From Colius striatus (lineage: Eukaryota > Chordata > Aves > Coliiformes > Coliidae): a stretch of 64,000 nt of DNA. Both the position numbers and the translations under genes were made by a program. The stretch lies in the NCBI RefSeq assembly GCF_028858725.1, contig NC_084768.1, forward strand, positions 5,005,853-5,069,852, in the 5' to 3' direction. This document shows positions 23,550 to 37,000 of this stretch, piece after piece. Numbering within the stretch: the first letter of the stretch is position 1; each line of letters begins with the position of its first letter. Under the pieces are notes generated by a model. It did not search any database, was not told the origin of the DNA, and was given only the letters and a program-made list of their open reading frames with translations.

Positions 23550-23955
23550 TTCCCTCACCAAGTTTGCTGATGACTAAACTGGTTGGTCAAGTGGATGGGT
23601 CAGAAGGGAGAGCCATCTCACAGAGACCTGTCAGGCTGGAAGTGTGAGCTAGCAACAACAGTATGAAGTTTAACAAAGTCCTGTACCTGGGACAACATAT
23701 CAAAAGGGCCCAGTATAGGCTGGGCTCCATGGCTGGGGAGATGCCTTGCTGAAACAGACTTGGGGTCCTAGTGGACAATAAGCTGAACATGAGTCAGCAG
23801 TAAGCCTCTGGCAACAAAGGTAAATTGGATCCTGGGCTGCATTGTGTGTGCACTACTAACAGAGACAGAGAGGTGATCATCCCACTGGAGCTTGTCAAGC
23901 TGCACCTGAAGTACTATGTCCAGTTCCAGTCCTCACAACTAAAAAAGAGTGTGGT
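23550..23955 (+). mobile_element. old CR1 fragment (internal ORF2 region), plus strand
   Basis: It contains diverged CR1 ORF2 blocks in order: tcaccaagtttgctgatgac, agacctgtcaggctggaagt, ctagtggacaataagctgaa and agtactatgtccagttccag. It corresponds to the part of CR1 just 5' of the copies at 29527 and 61043, and its own 3' end is missing. The divergence makes it older than the other copies. Confidence 0.85.
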
Positions 23956-26900
23956 TTCTATACTTCTAATGAATCACCTCTTCATGAATCTTACAATTGG
24001 ATGTGTTTTCAGATCTAAAATTCCGTTTCCCCAAGCAATAATGAATGTTGTCATTTCAGTTCATATCAAGGTCAGTAGCTGTCACGATTTAGAGGAGATT
24101 TCTTTGGGAAAGAGAGTCAGAAATCACAGCATTACTTGCTGACATCAGATCACTCTAATAACTTTTAGGTCACCAAATATCTAATTATTTGGAAATACTT
24201 CCTTTTATTTTCTTCTGATGTGTCCTCTTCTTCCCTGAAATATTTCTGCTGTGTACTACATCATACAACCAGAATAAATAGGCCGCAGCAGCACTGTTCC
24301 TGGAACTATTTCCTAGAGTTACGTAAAAATATGAGAGACCTTACACAGCCAATCTCCATGATTCAAGACAACGGACACGCCATCCTCCCCGCCCAAAGAG
24401 CAGAGCTGCAGCAGCTATAGTGGGGCGACCCTGACATCTAGTGGGCTTTACCAGCACTGCCCATGTTCCCAAATTTCCAAACATCCAGGAGGCTCTCTGA
24501 TCTTCACATAAATGCACATTTCAAAGTACAAACTAACATGAAGAGTCAAAGGTTGAATTTAATACTTAAGGCTGGCTGTTACTATAGGGGCATGAAAAAT
24601 AATTGTTTGACTTAGGAGCTTCAGTTTACTGAGCTCTGTCTATAGTAAAAGCTCTGAAGAATTCAGTTCAAGTAACTCAGGATTCAGCACTCCCCCAAAC
24701 ATCTCTGCAAAAAGACAGACAAAATTTGCTTTCATGCTTCCTGACAAGCAAGTGCAAAATATCAGAGTAAGACTGTTTGACTGACTTTAATGGTGATATT
24801 TACACTAACAGTATGTATGCTCAAAAGCTGCGTGGGCTGGGGTCCTAGCCACTGACACAACTGCCACATGCCAGTTCAGACAAGCTTTAAAAGATGCAAT
24901 AGTCAAAACATATAAGCTTTGTTCCTCAATATAGTCTTCCCAATGCTCTTCAAATAATTTCAGTTTCCAGGTTCCTACACACACCTCATGGTGTCTCAGG
25001 GAGACGGTAAGTTTATTGATTCCTATGCTACTTGTGGAAAAGCTGCAATACCATGTGATAAAGTGACCTCCTCAGAGTTATCAGCTGCAAATACACCTCC
25101 AATCCTGAAACCATCATTGCACAGTAAAAGGGAGAAACCCTTAAACTTTAATTTTTGTCTCCTTAGGGTACAGATACAGCTGCAGAATTTTCTACACAAT
25201 ATTTCTCCAAGTGTAAGATAGGCAGTTTCCTGTAAGATAGACAGCTGAGGGGTGTGACCAAATTATTTTCTTGCCTGGGTATCAAACTAACCCACTATAG
25301 CTCCAGGAAGTATGATACTGAGAAGACAAAGATCACAAAAACACCACATGACTTTCTTAGTCCAGTTCCCTGAAATTTCAGGACTTTTGCTTACTGAATA
25401 CTTTGACAACTGCTGCATGGAGTCCTTGTTCAACTCCAGTATAAGTGCTTAGGGGAAGCACAGCAACAGCTGCCGTGAGGATCAGTGAAGGAGTGCACTA
25501 ATGTGAGAAGGAGCATTAATTTTCACTCAGATAGCTGTAGTTTCTGAGCGGAAGCATGCCGTTGTAAACAGCTGCTTTCTGGTTCTGTCAAATCCAGTCC
25601 TCAGATTTTTGATGAAAGCTTTATTGTACACAGGCCAGGCAGCTGGCATGACTGATTTTATAATCTTTGTCTGGTTACTGTCAAGCTAAGCTCATGGTTG
25701 TTAACTTTGGTGCAGAAGCTATAGACTCACACACTAGCAAATGCTCTTACCTATTTAGGTAGAATAAGATTTGATTATGACTAGAGGTAAAATTTAATAA
25801 TGTTTATTTAAAACAACACTTTATCCTCCTTTTATTTTTATATGTCTTTTCACTAATATAATAAATATAAAATCAACTTTCCCTTCAGATTTTTACACAC
25901 GTGTTTGGAAAATCTGGTTCTAGGATTGCTGCTGTTCTTCTAAGTTGGAGTTCTGAAGAACTGTGACTGCTAATACAATGCCAGAACTCTTAATTTCCCA
26001 CTGTTTAACTGCATTAAAAGATGACATAAATACATAAATATTCACAACCTATCTGTTTTAAGCAAATATAGGCTGCAATTACATAATCATGAGTGGGAAG
26101 GGGAATAGTGTATATACACAGAATGATACAAGATGTGACCCGTATAACTCAATTGTATTACAGAACTAAATATGTATGAAGTACAACATGGGCTCTAAAT
26201 TATTTGGGTTACACATGCTACCAAAATGTCTTTAGTTACTTTATCATGTTTTCACAGTGACATAAACTGACTTACGGAGGCATTTTTGTGTTATCTTAGT
26301 TAAATCTTTGACTCCAAAGCCTTTGGTTTAAACACTACTTTCCTATAAAGTCAGAAAGCAGTACCAGGAGTCAGCTTAGAAGCACTGCAGTTATAAGCTA
26401 TTATTCTTTACATTAAAATATTTTATTTTCTTCATTATACTAGAAACATTTGTATTAATATAATTTTATTTGCTTGGTTAGTTGAGGGCTTTTTGTAAGT
26501 GTAAATCTTTAAGAACAGGATCCAAGACTCATTACCATCAAAGAAAGTACACTGGAAGAACCCCCAATGGATACATTAGATATTGGTCATCGGTATTCAA
26601 AGGACTGCTTTATAATCTAAATATTTTAAGAGGATCATACATTCCTTAAAATTAAAGCCCACCTTACACCCTAATGGTGAGGACAACAAACAAAATAAAG
26701 CCAATCTGAACCATTCTAAACTGTGCTAAAACTACAACATTTCTGCAAAGTGACTTTCAAAGATGCTCAAGATTCCACACATTTTAAACACTTCTGACTT
26801 TCATCAAAGGTCTTCAGAACAAGTTTATTAACAAGAAATAAAATGTTAATATTAATTCCTTCACAGATAAGCTTGACACAGAAGCAAAGTTAGTATAGAA

Positions 26901-29526
26901 TTAGTAACTGACTGTGTTGCTGCATCTAGTTTTTCAACCCACAGATCTCAAGCTTCTAACCCCATTGCCAGAACACCACCAATTCTAACCACTGATCTTC
27001 TTTGCCTCCCACTTCGGGAAACCTTAATGAGAAATCCTCAAAGCACTCACTCAAATTATTACCAAGGATAAAAAATAAATTCAATTCCTGACCATAGGCA
27101 AGGGATATCCCAGGAGCTGTATCCAACAGCACAAGGCTGTAAAGGGTTATTTCTTCTTCTTAAATATGTTATAATATTGAAGATCAGGCAGTAGGTATAG
27201 TGTTGACCATACCAGCTGGTGCTTTGGTCACCTGTGTCCTTAATTACTTGAGATGACATGGCACACTTCAATTTGTGTTTCAACCTGAGGTGAATCTGTA
27301 GATTCCCTTGTGGCTTATAATAACTTCAGTACTTTACAAGTGACCATCCCTGCTGTCTACCTTGCACTTCTGAAGGAAGATACTGTTCCTTCAGTACAGG
27401 TGGCAGGAATAAACATGTTGACTCCTCAGGTGTTTGCAGCTAATTTTATCACAATGAGGTAGGATATTTCTACACATCATAGATTGTTTTGAACATACCC
27501 TTAGAGGTCTCCAGGTCAGCATATAGTTTTTTACTAAGCCCACGTGCTAGATATGACTCTCCTTACCTGAGCCAGAACTATCAGTTTATCCCAGATCCCA
27601 GACAATGTTTTTGGGTTTGAATAGCACCTGTAGAGAGGGACCACATTTCCTACTAGAACCAAGTACTGAAGCTTCCAATAAAGACAGGGAAGACAGTTTG
27701 CATGTGGTAATCTCTAAAAATGACAACTGAATCTCCAATATTCAGCTGTTGTCAGATGAAGGCCTGTTCCTTCTAGGGTGCTGAAATGAAAAATCCAGAG
27801 TTTGTCCTGGATATTACACTGTAGGACTACAGGGTGTGGAGAATGTCAAGAAAAGGAGAAACTCAGTTGTGTTTTATAAATAGCAGAACACTGTGGAACT
27901 CATGAAGCATGGAGTTCCAGGTTGTGATCTATAATTGAATTTATTTTTACATTGTAGGATCAAACAGGAGAAGAAAATATCCAAACTGTGGTTTTATAGG
28001 AAATATAATCAGGCACAAGAACAGATCTTCCTCTTATGTAAGTGTAGTAGCCATTAGGCTGAGTTATTTTCTCCCTCTCACTCACATTCCTGCCACTTAA
28101 ACATTCAGAGAAATAGGAAGGATGTTAAAAGTGAGGACTGAAGAAACACATTCAATGCTCCACATAAGCCAAGCAGCCCGCCACTGAAGGTGGAAATACC
28201 AATTAGTTAAGGCATTTTCCTAAGAAGTAGTACTGTTTTGCTTAGGGATCCTTAAGAAAGCATCAATTAAAAGTCGGTACTCCAAATCTTAGAAGGACAA
28301 TAACCCATGGGGGCTTAATTTATGGGAGTTTCCTTCCTCTTCCATACAGGTTATGCTAGAAAGAAGAGGTATCCCACTGTTTTGTGAAGGAAAAAGTGTA
28401 GTGAGAAGGCTATTAGTCAATATGCTCTCCTCTCTGCCAAGTGAGGCTCACATGTCATGGGCAGCAACAGGCTGGTTTGGGAAGAGCTGGACAGCATTGG
28501 TTGTTGTCAGTTCCAGCCTGAGCATACCACTCTCTCAAAGCATTATTGGAGTACATTTTAGCTGAGGTGGTACTTCTGCCTCAAGGTCAGGCTCTCGTTT
28601 GTCTGGCATCTTGGTCTTTTTGTGGGTTTCCATCAACTGGAACTGCTGATGCTTAGCACCAATGAAAGCTATGAAGTGAAATAAGTACATCTCTGTGTCC
28701 AAATTAAAAACCTTTGATACTGCTGTCTTTTTACATATCCTACAGTCATACCACATGAAATTGTAAACAGCAATAGTACGACCATGTAGTCCTGAGCATT
28801 ACAAGAGAGAATCATGAGCTTTTATATACCAGCAAAGCTCATTTTAAGGAATGGAAACAATTTTGCCATATAGTTTTTATATACAAACACTTAGACCCTT
28901 GTATAAGTGAGCTGAAAAGGGTAAAAAAAAATCAAGCAATACACACACATACACACACAATAGCTTTCAGGCCTTTTCCTTATTAGTACTAATGGTACAA
29001 CGGGAAATTTACACAGCCTGAGGTGGGTTTTTTGTTTAAATTCCTGGAATCTGACCTGAATGTAAGCAAGATTGCTTTGATTGTTATAGCTACTTCCTTT
29101 CTCTGGAATTCACTTCTTGTCATAATGGCCTCGGATTTCCTCTGACTTTATCAAATTTAGCCAAATGCTACTTTGTATTTAGATTATGAAGTAAAACACT
29201 GAATGACCAGGATCATTTTCAAGCTGGGAATGTTAGTTTGTTGACAATGATGCCACATTGTAAACCTGTTTTCTAAATGCTAGCACATGTCAAAGGTCCT
29301 CTATTACAGGCATTCAAAATCATGATGATTTAATAATGGAATACTCCTTTTATGATGCTTTGGTGCTATTTTATAGCTGTGCCTCGTTATAACTTTACCT
29401 AACCAAGTACTTTTTAGTAAATAGGTTCTTTTCTGAATGACTTCTTAAAAGTTCTTTCCCAGATTACATTTTCATAGCCTATCCAAAAACTATTTTTTCA
29501 TGGAGACAAGAATTGATTTATAAAAT
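23956..29526. other. intergenic, no gene recognised
   Basis: 5.6 kb between the two genes. I found no CLCA-like exon, no RNA gene and no clear repeat except a short CA-rich run at 28940-28959. The modest open frames at 24988, 27059, 28353 and 28535 show no family motif and no splice logic. Confidence 0.5.
28940..28959 (+). repeat. short interrupted (CA)n microsatellite
   Basis: Two runs of about four CA units separated by one AT step. Too short for a strong claim of instability. Confidence 0.6.
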
Positions 29527-30046
29527 TGAAGAGTGTGGCCAGCAGGTCAAGGGAGGTTCTGCTCCCCCTCTGCTCTGCCCTGGTGAAGCCTAATCTGGAG
29601 TTCTTTGTCCAGTTTTGGGCTCCCCAGCTCATGAAGGAACTGCTGGAGAGAGTCCAGCACAGGGCCACCAAGATGACCAGGAGACTGGAGCATCTTCCTT
29701 ACGAGGAAAGGCTGCGGGAATTGGGGCTGTTTAGTCTAGAGAAAACTGAGGGGAGATCTCATTAATGGTTTTAAGTATATAAACGGTGCATAGCAGGAGC
29801 TTGGGACATCCCTTTTTTCTATTGTATCCAGTAACAGGACAAGCGGATGAAGCTGGAACACAAAAAAGTTCCACTTAAACGTAAGAAAAAACGATTTCAC
29901 TGTGAGGGTGTGAGTCCAGGCACAGGCTGCCCAGGGAGGGTGTGGGGTCTCCTTGGAGGTCTTCAGGACCCGCCTGGACACGTTCCTATGCGACTTGATC
30001 TAGGTTGAGCTGCTAACCAACCCCTACCATTCTATGATTCTATGAA
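29527..30046 (+). mobile_element. CR1 LINE, 5'-truncated, abutting the SH3GLB1 CpG island
   Basis: It starts in the ORF2 C-terminal region (gaagagtgtggccagcaggt) and passes through gagagagtccagcacagggc. It ends with accattctatgattctatga, next to the first GC-rich base block at about 30060. Frame remnants of the reverse-transcriptase protein C terminus are visible (e.g. [13 protein letters not shown]) but soon end in stops. Confidence 0.95.
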
Positions 30047-30059
30047 AATTCCACACTCA

Positions 30060-31010
30060 AGAAATGGGAGCACGGGGACACTCGGCCCCTCAGAACCGGG
30101 TGTCCGAGGGTGCCAGCCCCAGCAGCCAGGCCAAGCCGCAGTCCCCCAGGGCGGCGGGGCTTCCACACGTAGAATCGCGGACAAACGCGCCTCGGGAAGA
30201 CCACCGCCGCCCACAGAAGGGAACCCTGCCGGCCGCCCCACTAGCTGATCTACGGCGAAGGCCGCGAGCGGCTGATGGGCGGGCCGTACCCCGCGGAGGC
30301 AGCCGCAGGCCCTGCCGCGCTCTGATAGCGGCCGGCGCTGCCTCAGGCGAGGGCGCGTGCCGCGGCCCCGCCCGCCCCCCTCACGGCGGCGCGAGGCGAA
30401 GCGAAGCGGGCAGGGCCGAGGCCGGGGCGGGCGCCGCCGCCCGATCCGGGCTCCGCAGCTGACGCCGCCAGCTGCAGCCAATCCGCTGCCGCGCCGGGCC
30501 GAGCCGAGCCTGTCACCGCCCCCCGGCGGCTCCCCACAGGGACGGGCCGGAGCGGCCGCTGCCGCCGCCGCGGGTGCTTGGGCCGGGTCAGTGCTCCCTC
30601 CCCTATTGAAGATGAACATTATGGACTTCAACGTGAAGAAGCTGGCAGCTGACGCGGGCACCTTCCTGAGCCGCGCCGTGCAGGTACGCATCGGTCGCCC
30701 GCCCCCGCGGGGTCTTGCCGGGACTGGGCTCGGGCGCCGCGGCCCTGGCTGGCGAAGGTGGGCGAGGCCGCGGGCTGGCTCCGCGGGGCCGCCGCCGCTT
30801 GGCCTGGCGCGGGGCGTTGGCCGGGAAGTTCGGCTCCGCCCCGGGCCGGAGAAGCGGTGGCGGGGAGTGGCCAGGCTGGCGGCTGGGCCCGCCGCGGGCT
30901 TCCAGCTACCAGGGAGCGCCAGGCCCGGCCGTGCTGGCGAGGGATCAGCCCAGACCTCTGGCCTGGCCGGGCAGCGATCGGCTGCTATGTGGCGCTTCCA
31001 TTTGGAGCCA
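30060..31010 (+). promoter_or_regulatory. SH3GLB1: CpG-island promoter of SH3GLB1
   Basis: A sharp switch from AT-rich flank to GC-rich, CpG-dense DNA spans the first exon of SH3GLB1. It contains GC boxes (tgggcggg near 30277, several ccgccc blocks) and a CCAAT box at 30478-30482, 130 bases before the ATG. No TATA box is seen, as usual for a broadly expressed gene. Transcription likely starts between about 30500 and 30590. Confidence 0.85.
30612..30683 (+). CDS. SH3GLB1: SH3GLB1 exon 1 (coding part)
   Basis: Residues 1-24, the membrane-inserting helix 0, ATG in the CpG island, donor tgcag|gtacgc, phase 0. The residues are identical to those I remember for human. Confidence 0.97.
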
Positions 31011-34000
31011 GCTCCTTTCTCCGCAGGTCCCCAGCAAGCCCTGGGCTTGGCAGGAGCCGAGGTTTTTGTCCACGCTGGTTGCAAAACAGCTGGTCTCTGG
31101 GGCTTGGCGGGAGGGAGCAGACACAGTCCAAGGTCAGGAGAGAAAAAGAGGGGAGAAGGCGCATGGGCTGGGAGGGTGCAAGCTGGGTAGGCATCATCTG
31201 CGAGGAGATACGGTCAGACTTAAAGCCTGGATAGGGCAAAGGTGTGTCTCGCCTGAAAGAAGCTGATGTTTTTACTGACTGCTAAAAATGAACCTTGCTG
31301 TCCGATCGGTAAAGATCGAGCTCTTCTGTGACAAGCGAAATTACCTGTCTGCTTAGGCTTTTTGGTTTTGCTGGACCTTTAGTTTTCTTTTTTAAGCTTG
31401 TTTGATAGTCCATTGTTGCTGAATCGATCTTCCCCTTTCGTTACGCAAAGGGCACTATAATTGGATTTTGTTTTGTCCTGAGCTGTAATCCCCTTTTTTA
31501 TATAATCAAACCCGAACAGATTTCCTGTAGGGAGATGGACATCCAAGTAGCACATAGTAATCTTGCTGGGTGACGTTCAGGTCTGGATCATGATTAAGGT
31601 TGTTATCTGGTCTGATATATTGCCTTAAATCTCAATATTCAAACAGAGTCAGCGATCACCAGGACAACAGAGCTCTGAAAATATGTGTCAGAAAACGTTG
31701 GTCAAGTTTAAATGAATTTAAAGCAGCTTCTGTCTCTATGCCCCCTGCCCCGCCCCGGCTTCTTCCAGGGCTGCATGTTTCCCAGACCATAGCTTCCTTT
31801 CCAGCCTCCACCCCTTTCCTTTTTCTTGCTAGACAAGGAGAAAAAGGAGATGCAGTTTAGCCTTCATCATAAGATCCTGTGACAGGACCTTGTGATTTCA
31901 TCTCTTTTATCTCGACTTTTTAAGTTTAAATCAACTTACTGCATTAAATCTAATGTAGGTTTTTGCAGTCTGTCATGGTTTAAAGGTGGTGTGAACTGTG
32001 GTTTGCTCCAGCATGCTCTGTCTGCATTGCTGGTTTACATGTGAATAGCTACATTAGCTACCTTCTTAATCTAAACTAGAATCCAGTGGGAACGGGGAAG
32101 TAAAAATTTTGCTCTACCAGCTGCAACTTTTCCCTAAAATGAGAAGTTTGATGAAGCCATTGAGAGGGAGGAGCAAATCCCTAGCAAGTTCTGTTTTTCT
32201 GAGGAACTCTTGTTCTCTGTTATTGTTGCTTCGCTTGTTTTGTTTTGTTTTTTCCCAAGTCACTCCATAAGGCCTACAGCTAATATTAAGGGGTAATAAT
32301 TTTGTGGATTTCTTAAAAATATCACTTGGGTGAAGATTTTTTTGTTCTCTAGTAAAAAACTGAACTCTGTAATTGAGTTAAACTCTTGTGTTCAGACATC
32401 ACATCTCAGAATGCCCTGACATGACTTGATGCTACTTGCTTGGGATATTAAAAAAACCCACCAAATACCCAAACCAACAACAAACCCAACAAACCCTGTG
32501 ACACAGTTCAGCTTAAAGCGGTATGTGGGAAAACTACTCAGACTTTTCATTTCAACATAGAATGTGGTGAACATCTTGTCAGTGTTTCACAAGCTTATCA
32601 GGCTTGTCTGTTGCAAGCTGATTGGAGCTGTTTTACCCACAACCACCACATATTCATGTCCTAGGAAACCTGTGCTTTCTATGGATGAGATTATACTGTG
32701 CTCATACTGCCATTTTCTGGTTAGTCATCTACAGAAAAATCAAGCCTGCTGTCCATCTTCATCCAAGGTCTACCCTTTGTTCTGACAGGCAGAAAATGCT
32801 TGAAATAGTTGTCCTCAGTAAGTCCTGCGGTAGCCATAGCTTGGGGAACAAAGTAGCAAATGGTTATAGTTAGTGGTATTTGAGGTGAAATAAATAATGC
32901 CATGGAGTGTAGTAACATGAGTCCTTCTTGTCAGGCTGTGTAATGGAGAAGCTGCCTGTGTAGAGTCATAGAATGGTAGGGATTGGAACAGACATTTGGA
33001 GATCATCTAGTAGTACAACCTTCCTGCAGAAGCAGACTGCTACTGTGTAGCAGTAGGGAAGGAGCTGGGCTCTTAGTCTTTGTTAACAGAAACACTTTTA
33101 TTGTTGGTGACTTCCTCGTGAAGTTAGAGGCTTATCTTAATGTAATTTCTCCTAGTAATTTGGCAGCGTAGACTTAAAGTGTCGGTTGGCCTGTGATGAC
33201 TCAGTTGTGTAAGAACAGTAGTTTCCTTCTGCATGAGCCAGTCACAGGCAGCTTGTGTATATATTTTTAATTTAGTAAAGACAGATGAATTAGATGCTTA
33301 CTGACATGATTTGTTACAGCAAGTGCTTACATCAAGTATGTCAGTATGATGTTTCAAGCTTTAATTAAAAAGGAAAAGAAAACTTGTAGAGCTCTAATCA
33401 AAGTAGAAAATCATTGCTATCTGCACCACTTTCCTTACTTTGTTCTTATTCTTAAGGAATGGAATAATGTGTGAAAAAGACCAGTCAAATTTAGGTTTCA
33501 GGGTAACTGAGAAGGGAAATCAGAATGGCAGCATTGTGGAATCACATTGATGATGGAAACTATTTTTCAGTCAAACTACTATTTGCCACATTACTCAGTA
33601 TTGCTGAAATGTTTTCCTTTAAGTGTATGTGTGAAATCTAATATTGCTGTCTTCACTAAGACATCTTATTGCTGCTGAGAAGATTTATGGAATTACTAAT
33701 AGGAAAACCCATTTTACATACAAATACTCTGTAATTAGTAAAAAGCAATATTGAAATCCCTTATATTCTACTATAATGAATCAGTACAAAGTTTTGAGAA
33801 TTGCTTGGAGTGTGTGATACTTTTTTAAAGAGCTTTTTAAACCTTAGAAGTACATAAAATAATAAATTAAATTGTTTCTTATACTACAGCTGAACTTTCC
33901 CATGAAGGCAGTTTGCTATTACATAGAACTGCAAATGCTGCAGCAATTATCTGGACTTTAGCTATGCATGCTGTAAAAAGTTAGCTTCATTCTATATGCC

Positions 34001-37000
34001 ATGGAAATCAACATAAACTTGGACAATGCAATTTACATGCACTATATTCTTGTTTCTCACTGCCTATTGAAGAACTTGTTAACAATGGAATTTGACAGTT
34101 AAAATGCTTCTAGTTCTATATGTTCTTAATTGGTAAGCGGCTTACAGACGTGATTGTAAGACAGGTTCTTCTGAAAATGCCTGACTTTGAACAGGCTGTC
34201 TAGCGATGAGGTCATCCTGTCATGAGGAAGATAGGCAGGCTTAAACCTCAGTTCTGGTTTTTCCTGGTTCCTTTACATTAAACGTGTGGCTTCCCCCTCT
34301 CCCAGGAAACTAGGGTTGAAGTACAAACAGCATGTGGATTAATAAGAGTCAGCATGAGTTTAATATCAAGTGAAATGCATCTTCTGCTGGTTTTATTTAG
34401 CTAAGTGGCATTACGTCGTATTTTGTTGTCACTAAAAACACAGCAGAGGTCATACTACAGTTTCTTTAAGGCATAACAGGATCAGCTTTATCTAAATAAT
34501 ACATCAAACACCTATTTGTCCTATTCGAAAAAGCAAAATATCCACCACCCCAAAGACATATATATCCCACAGCTTCCCAAGGAATTCTGGTTTAGCTTTT
34601 AAACCTTGCCTTGAAAAGCTTTCTCTAAAGTCTAGTTCTAATCTAAATCTTCATGATGAAGTTTAAGCTCACTACTTTTTGTTCTGGTTGCAGTCAGGAC
34701 AAAATGTTATTAAAGACATTAAAAGTAGCTGCAATGTGTTGTGCCTTCAGGTTTTACTGTGGGAGAAGAGACAAACTTGATTACAAAATATACATGAATG
34801 AAGTAATCTTTTAATTGTCTTTGTTACCTCTGGACTACATTTCCTTTTGGTTCATGTTTCAAAGTGTACTAAGTAAAACTGGACAAAACGCTTCAAGTAA
34901 GAACTCTAGGTACAAAGCAGAGCAAAGGATTTCTTCGTAATGTTTTAAATTGCCTTCCTCACATTGGTCTGATTAACACCCTCCCACCACTTTTTCTTCC
35001 AGATAGTAAGGGTATGTTGTTGAATTTAACAACTTTGAAATTTAGCCTTAGACTCTTACTGATGTATAAAGGTTGTATCTTTGAAGATATGATCTGCAAC
35101 TAATATGAATGATTATTATCTTAAATGTGTCCTGGAGAATTATTTCTGTGAGCTAACTGTTTTCAACCTCTTTGACTAACTCATAGTTCACAGAAGAAAA
35201 ACTTGGTCAAGCAGAGAAGACTGAACTGGATGCTCACCTGGAGAACCTTCTCAGCAAAGCAGAATGCACTAAGTTGTGGACAGAAAAAATAATGAAACAA
35301 ACAGAAGTATTATTGCAGCCAAATCCAAGTAAGCAGCACTTCAGTTTGTTGTTTACAACTTTTGAATTAATAGATTTGATAATATAAATGTTTACTGCAA
35401 TAGATGTTGCGTAAGTTATGACTAAATACAGCAATTTTAAAATTTGGACACTGGTGTTAGGGATGGCACATTTTGAAGAGCTGTTGAGGATCAGAGACAT
35501 TATACCAATTGAAAATACTTCCATAACCCTTCAAATGTGAAAAGCTTTAGACAAGGCTCTTGAAACTGTGGCTTTGATTTTATCCTCTGATCAGTCTCAG
35601 ACTGACTGATTTTTAAGTTGTTTCCACTTTAATTAAATTTCCCACTTTAATTCCAGTAGTTTCTCAAGTTCTTCTTGGGGTAGATGCAGTGGCCCAAGCA
35701 GTTCCATTATCATTTCATTATTTTAAGCTGTCTACATCATACAATTCAGGTTGAAGCAGGCAAGACGAACAGGAATACTGGTCTTTAACAATTCCTTTAC
35801 TAAAGAATTATTAGCTTGACAGACCATACTTAAGCAATAGAATAAAGTTTCAAGTATGTTTTCATCACTGGTGAATCTCTTACTGTAACAAGACTAGGAA
35901 AAAAATGGATAGATGAAGTGTATTTTTCTGGTGTAATTTGTTTCTGAAATCACTAGCAATGTTCAGGATATCTGTTTCAGACTTGTATCCTACAGATAAC
36001 TGTGCCTTTCAAGGCAGTTGTACTAGAGTTACTTAGTTACTTAGATCTCTATTTCAAGTCAAGAGCTGGTCACTGGGTGAATTAACTACTATTAGCAAAA
36101 GAAACATAAACATTCACTCAGATTATAAAATCATAGTACTGCAAATGCCCCTGCACTGAAAACAGAAGCATTCTCCTTGTAGTGACATACTGAGTTAGGA
36201 TTTATTGGTACAGGTAAACCATACACTAATAGTACTTCTCTAATGCCAAATAGATAAATTCTTTACAATACCGGTCTTTGAAATATTAGTTTGAAAGTCT
36301 GTTGCATCCTTTAGTTCCATAAAAGCAGTATTTAAAACAGAAATTAAAAAACCCAACTAATCTTATGGGGAGGACGCAATAGAACTTATTCCAGCTCAAA
36401 TTTCTGCTTTTGTCTAGGCAAATAGTTGTCTTGTTCATTTATTTCAGTGTCTGTAACATCTATTGAATTTTTCAGAGATGCAGAATATTAAATCATTAAC
36501 TGCAGACTGGTAGAACTGTGTGAGGAAGATTCAGTAGCATAATGTGTGGTAGTGTTTCAGTTGTGCTGCCCAATCAATTTTCTGATGGCTAAAAATATTT
36601 GATATTAAGCAGTAGCCTTCTTCTGTGAGTGTAACTTGAGCTGTTTTGCATCCTTCTTGGGAGGACTCCCACACACTGCAGAGAGCTGCTTTTGGTTGTT
36701 GTTAATAAATGATAATGTTTAAAAAAATTACTATCAGTCACATTGTTAATTGTGGCTTTATGTCAGATGCATATAACAGGCCAATAACTTTAGCTTACTT
36801 TTGAGTTCTTTTATCATTTAGTAAAAAATAAGTATTATCGATGGAGTAAAGAAAAAACAATCAATTTTAGTCACTTTTTGTTCACTGTTGGTGATAGGGT
36901 ATGCACTGGTACTCATGTTTGTCTGTGTCAGGTTAGTTTTTGTGACCTTCATATGAGAGTAGTTATTCAATCCAGTACTAATGAAAGTTGTCTAATTAAC

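Noticed and set aside
24988-25221. Possible extra CLCA exon in the spacer between the two genes
   Set aside because: The frame (77 codons) has no CLCA motif, and its boundaries do not fit exon phases.
29526-29765. 79-codon frame and the similar one at 61060-61293
   Set aside because: Both are remnants of the CR1 ORF2 C terminus in truncated elements, without start region or full domain.
30032-31190. Long open frames on both strands in the GC-rich region (350 codons on minus, 277 and 183 on plus)
   Set aside because: Stop codons are rare by chance in CpG-island DNA. The predicted proteins are low-complexity Ala/Arg/Gly/Pro, overlap each other on both strands and run over SH3GLB1 exon 1 and its donor.
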